This document shows positions 60,320 through 64,000 of a DNA stretch of 64,000 nucleotides, in pieces (the stretch's first letter is position 1; each line of letters starts with the position of its first letter). The DNA lies in contig WNKI01000005.1 in assembly GCA_015350385.1 (NCBI GenBank), positions 820,266 to 884,265 of the forward strand, written 5' to 3'. A program made the position numbers and the translations under genes. The notes under the pieces were generated by a model. It was not told the DNA's origin, made no database searches, and was given only the letters and a program-made list of their open reading frames with translations. The stretch comes from Aculops lycopersici (lineage: Eukaryota; Arthropoda; Arachnida; Trombidiformes; Eriophyidae).

Positions 60320-60454
60320 TTACCTGTTCATAGTAAATGTGTTTGCATTTACAACGAATTGAACATCAGCGCTAATCATGGAAATGTAATGTAAGGAATA
60401 AAACGCGACGATTCCAAAAAATGCGTAAAGCGTTATGATGAGACGAAAACCCAT
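60320..60454 (-). CDS. candidate 44-residue secreted peptide, or first exon of a spliced secreted protein
   Basis: The ATG at 60454 opens a frame beginning with a classical hydrophobic leader (MGFRLIITLYAFFGIVAFYS) and ending MNR-stop at 60320. A TATATAAG box lies on the minus strand at 60591-60584, with about 100 nt of likely 5' UTR. The codons before the stop read AACAG/GTAAAT, which is also a donor site, so the true product may continue in a downstream exon that I could not identify. Too short for routine ORF calling. Leader and TATA together are the support. Confidence 0.4.
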   Translation of the reverse strand: MGFRLIITLYAFFGIVAFYSLHYISMISADVQFVVNANTFTMNR

Positions 60455-60583
60455 CGCTCTGATAAAATCGAGGCCTCTACCTTCTCATTCTATTATTATT
60501 TTTTTAAATTTTTCACTTGAACTTTTGGCTTGTCTAGCGTATTTCATGATACTCGCCACTTGGCCACTGCGACTAACTCCCTA

Positions 60584-60591
60584 CTTATATA
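60584..60591 (-). promoter_or_regulatory. TATA box of candidate micro-gene
   Basis: TATATAAG on the minus strand, about 130 bp before the ATG at 60454. Confidence 0.5.
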
Positions 60592-61532
60592 CTAGAAGAC
60601 CAGAAATAAACTAAACTCTGTCCACAAGCAATTGAATTGACTGTTAGCGGCAACAGGTGTCCGCTGATACCGTGAGCTAAAGTCACCACTTGTTGCTGTG
60701 CTTTCTGATGGTGGCAAGCTGTAGTCGCTTTGCAAGTGTCACTCGCATTCACGCTACCTGAGGCTCGACTCAGCTTTCAAGGTTAGAAGCAAGCGATTTG
60801 CTTGCGTGCTTGCTAGTGGGCGGCACCGGCGGCTCAAGTGGCTACCGCTGAGCAAAGCGGAAGTGGACGCTTGAGTTAAGGTAACAAATAATAACAAATA
60901 CCGGAAGGCTAAGGAGAGAGCTGACACTGTCGCTACCACTACCAATACTAATGCCACCGCCGCTACTGCTTGAGCTGCGCCCTTCCAACTAACTTTGCAA
61001 ATCTTTATCTCGACATATTAATTGGAAAAATCCACAATTTTCTACCCTCTCGGTCAAATTATCGCGTGGTCAACGATTCATAACGAAGGAGACGGCGATA
61101 GAGTTGGAGTGCGTGCAAGATGAAAGGATAAAGAGAAAGAGTTTTCAATATACAGACAGAGTATTCTGGGGAGAAAATTTGTTTCACGTGTTGATTTCTG
61201 GACTACGATATTAGGTTGCGCTTCAGCGAATCCCAGGCCGCAACAGGTGGTTCTGAATCTATGCGACTGATTGTTCAAGAGGGAGAGAAAGTTTTTCCTT
61301 GCTCTCAATCGAATTTTACAAGCTCAGTAAAAGTCAATAAAAACGCGAGCCGATTTTTGTTGGTCATTCAGTTAGCCATTTGGCTCCCAAGTCTAAACAT
61401 TCAAAACAAAAGAAAGAAAGACTTTGTTCGCAATACAAACAAATAACGACAAACAAATCAATTAGTTACGAACGATCCGACCAAACAATTGATCAATCCA
61501 AATTATAACCAGAAACTCAAGTGGCCAGCAAG
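60592..61532. other. upstream region of the Gly/Ala/Lys-rich gene
   Basis: About 0.94 kb, expected to contain the promoter of the plus-strand gene at 61533. No TATA box was confidently placed. ORFs near 60754-61446 start with non-ATG codons or look random. Confidence 0.4.
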
Positions 61533-62264
61533 ATGATTTTCACACCAAGTTCCATGCCAAGACCTCAGGTTGTCAAGATGGCAACTATTGCTTTGCTCGT
61601 AGGCCTTCTCTTAATAAGCTGCTGTAAGCCAATTGAAGCCCATGAGGAAGATGAACAAGATTCCATGTCAGTGGCCGAGTCGGCGGCCAAGGGCGCCGGT
61701 GCAGGTGGTGCCATTGTGGCGAAGGGCGGCAAGGCCGCGGCTGGAGCCGCCGGCTTCAAGACCGCCGGCGCCGGTGCCGCGGGATTCAAGGCCGCGACCA
61801 AGGGAGCTAAGGGCGGCGCAAAGGCGTTTGCTGGAGGCGCTGCGGGATTCAAGAAGGGCGCCGCAGCGAAGGGCGGGGCAGCTGCAGCGGGATACGCCAA
61901 AAAGTTTGGCAAGAAGGGAGGAAAGTTTGCCAAATTTGGAGCTGGATACTCGACGACTTCCGCCAAAGTGAAGGCCTTCGGTTTGAGCACCGGATTCAAG
62001 TACGGAAAGGCGGGTGCTTTTGGTGCCATGGGTGGGGCCAAGAAGGGATTTGCCGCAAAGAAGGGCTTCGCCGCTGCCGGTGGCGCCGCTGGATTCGGCA
62101 AGAAGGCTGCGGGAGGAGCCAAGGGATTCGCTGCGGCCGGCAAGGCAGCAGGTGGCTTCAAGTCGGCCGCCAAGGGAGCCGCAGGTTTCAAGAAGGCGGC
62201 GGCGGCGGGCGCCGCCATGGGCGCCAAGAAGGTGGGCGGAGCTGGCGGTGGTATTGTTGGATAA
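61533..62264 (+). CDS. secreted Gly/Ala/Lys-rich repetitive protein with acidic propiece
   Basis: A 243-residue protein from the ATG at 61533 (the frame extends upstream only by a GTG). A long n-region precedes the hydrophobic core MATIALLVGLLLISCC; cleavage is likely near IEA at about 36. Next comes a short acidic segment (HEEDEQDSMSVAE), then about 190 residues composed mainly of Gly, Ala and Lys with regularly spaced Phe in AAGFK, KGFAA and GGFK motifs. The coding region is much more GC-rich than its surroundings. Composition resembles structural secretions (cuticle, silk or adhesive proteins) and also cationic antimicrobial precursors with an acidic propiece; no family is recognised. AATAAA lies near 62352. 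Confidence 0.75.
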   Translation: MIFTPSSMPRPQVVKMATIALLVGLLLISCCKPIEAHEEDEQDSMSVAESAAKGAGAGGAIVAKGGKAAAGAAGFKTAGAGAAGFKAATKGAKGGAKAFAGGAAGFKKGAAAKGGAAAAGYAKKFGKKGGKFAKFGAGYSTTSAKVKAFGLSTGFKYGKAGAFGAMGGAKKGFAAKKGFAAAGGAAGFGKKAAGGAKGFAAAGKAAGGFKSAAKGAAGFKKAAAAGAAMGAKKVGGAGGGIVG

Positions 62265-64000
62265 ATTCTATGATAATTTTCTATGCAACAATGAAACCTT
62301 CTCGCGCCTCATCGGCATCCTACTCTCACTACAAATCCAAATGCTTAATCATAAATAAAAAAGTTGAACTAGTGTTAGAATAAACCAAAAGTATTTCACA
62401 AATTAGTGCGCCAGTTATTCTGATTTTTGCAGGTGAAATCACGCACTAATTCCTGTGTGAACGAAAACAACAATTCAATATTTGCTGCAACATTTTTCTC
62501 ACTCGATCAAATATATTCCACCATTTCCAAGCACGTACATGTTTTAAAAGAAACGCACCGCTTCCTGTTTGTAACGGCTCATTCGAGGGAGGTGGTCCAT
62601 TCTAATTTGAAATCCAAAAATATTGACTAACTCAACAAGAAATCTTTCAAAGATGGAAGAGAGAAGCACACAAAAGTTTGTCACAAATCATCGGCTCAGT
62701 TGGAGTCGATAATTTGATCTAGTTCGCTTCTGGTTACCTGATTTTGCATGCAAATTGCGCGGACGTGTGACGTTGGCGAGACTGAAATGGACAAAAAAAT
62801 ATTAGCATAATTAGCCGTCGAAAACGAGCGAGATGATGAGCAAGTTATCTTATGTTCGATTCTGGTTTCAATTCAGACTGGACATTAGGGAAGAAATTCA
62901 GGTAGCTACATGAAAATGACAAGAGAAGGAAAAGGTAGAGAGTGTTGTAAATTATTGCTGACCAAATGTAGTTAAATGGAAAAAGTTGCTTTCTTTCTCT
63001 CTTGTTGTATTTGTCGCGTGTACAATAGAAAGAGAAAGACAGATACATACAAATGAAATCATAGTGTGAACATTCATTCGACAACTTGACTGCATTGATT
63101 TTTGTCTGATTTTTATTTGTTTGACAAAGACGAAAAATCCATCCTTCGATAAGAATAGAGAATGAGCTGTAGGTTTAGTAGGCGGCGTCCAGTTGAGTTT
63201 TGTCCCATTGATTCGAGCAACAAGCAAGCGAGAGGCAAACGCCTCCAAGTTGTAGTCGAGTCTTGGTGTGTCAATCAGCTTGCATTGTTTTGCATCGCAT
63301 GCGCCATTGTATTTCCTATTCTTTAGATTCTTGCTCTCGTTTGAAGTTTCAAACGAGAGCAAGAATTTATCATTGCAACCAAGTTACCAGTGGCTTGCTC
63401 ACAAGTTAACAAAGTGGCTCATAGAACTACACGTGCAAAGGTGAGAAACGCGCGCAAGCGGCGAAAGTAGATCACGCAGAAAACTACCTGTGGATTTTTG
63501 TGGGACCAGTGGTCACGTACAAAATAGCAGCGACAGCGTGAGCGTCTTATGACCGAAATGAGCCAGAGAGAAAAGGTGACTATCAGTAGTGACGACGATC
63601 TGACTCTTGCACTTTGCAAATTTTCGCATCGATTCGAAATGTTTGATATCAATAGCATTCTTGTCCTGCCTTGTCTCGATTTCCCTCTGGAGGCTAACCT
63701 CAGCATGTCGTCACTCGCTTCTAGATATATCGCTCTACTTTGATTTTTTCTCGTAACTTTTACCAGGCTGAAGCTTACTACAACTTGTTGCTCGCCACTT
63801 CGATAACTCGCATTCATATTTCCACCAACTCAACTAGAAACGGAATCTATGGAATAGAATCATTAATAACCGCATTACGGCAAACGTCAACACATTAGCT
63901 CGAGTTCCATTTCCATTTTCGTTTCCGGCACAACTAATCATCAGCTCGCTCGCTCTTCAGTGTTTAGCTCAATGCTTGTGGCAAAGAGAGAAAATCTTCC
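62265..64000. other. intergenic to window end
   Basis: About 1.7 kb without a confident gene. It contains a 40-bp near-perfect inverted repeat (63327-63366). A minus-strand ATG at 63078 opens a 41-codon frame with a leader-like start (MNVHTMISFVCICLSLSIVHA), and an ATG frame at 63817-63419 looks random; neither has a TATA box or other support. Confidence 0.4.
63327..63366. repeat. 40-bp inverted repeat (19-bp perfect arms, 2-bp spacer)
   Basis: Left arm 63327-63345 (ATTCTTGCTCTCGTTTGAA) and right arm 63348-63366 are exact reverse complements separated by GT. It would form a cruciform in DNA or a tight hairpin in RNA. It is not obviously a terminator (animal genome) or a tRNA. Confidence 0.95.

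Noticed and set aside
61565..62227. 220-codon Pro/Ala ORF opposite the Gly/Ala/Lys-rich gene
   Set aside because: An antisense shadow of GC-rich Gly/Ala/Lys codons; the plus strand has the signal peptide.
63419..63817. 132-codon ATG-initiated minus-strand ORF near the window end
   Set aside because: No recognisable domain, random composition, no TATA or other support.
1..64000. CRISPR arrays, bacterial operators or riboswitches
   Set aside because: The window is animal nuclear DNA with spliceosomal introns; no spaced direct-repeat array is present.

Overview
This is a gene-dense, intron-poor animal nuclear region. Nearly all the conserved single-copy eukaryotic genes here are readable as one uninterrupted ORF: CTNNBL1, MRPL4, UXT, cyclin C, CDT2/DTL, CPSF30, SOSS-B, a Psc/BMI1-type PCGF, COQ6, GLRX5, Smad4/Medea, an ACAD9-like protein, a C1-RhoGAP and an NRF-6-type acyltransferase. 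Introns are demonstrable only in a classical PKC gene and in an MFSD6-type transporter. NRF-6/acyltransferase-3 and MFSD6-like genes, together with this extreme intron loss and some very short intergenic spaces, suggest an arthropod with a streamlined genome. An acariform mite, possibly an eriophyoid, would fit; this is an inference, not something the sequence proves.

Layout. 1-6.7 kb (minus strand): a classical protein kinase C. A large exon carries the pseudosubstrate, C1A, C1B, C2 and glycine loop, a second exon carries most of the kinase N-lobe and catalytic loop, and the 3' end lies beyond base 1. 7.27-12.58 kb: an apparently intact Ty1/copia LTR retrotransposon in the same orientation, just upstream of the PKC start. 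Its gag-pol ORF continues in frame into a roughly 385-residue envelope-glycoprotein-like segment and stops inside the 3' LTR. This is the most unusual object in the window. 12.6-17.5 kb: long non-coding or regulatory sequence with microsatellites. 17.5-34.5 kb: a compact housekeeping block with short divergent promoters (CTNNBL1/MRPL4, CCNC/DTL, COQ6/GLRX5), tight convergent ends (MRPL4/UXT), and two same-strand genes whose coding sequences overlap by 26 bp (SOSS-B and CPSF30).

34.5-46 kb: a Gln/His-rich orphan protein convergent with Medea, a degenerate ACAD9-like protein and an ARHGAP29/45-type RhoGAP. 46-64 kb: a looser, accessory-looking region. It holds small secreted-protein genes with TATA boxes, an NRF-6-type acyltransferase, an MFSD6-like transporter, a 204-bp tandem repeat with a dispersed copy, a Gly/Ala/Lys-rich secreted protein and large stretches without recognisable genes.

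Functional themes: nuclear RNA processing and genome maintenance (CTNNBL1, CPSF30, SOSS-B, DTL), transcription (cyclin C, PCGF, Medea), mitochondria (MRPL4, COQ6, GLRX5, ACAD9-like), signalling (PKC, TSSK-like kinase, RhoGAP) and secretion (small peptides). All start codons given are ATG; several open frames extend upstream only through TTG or GTG and were trimmed.
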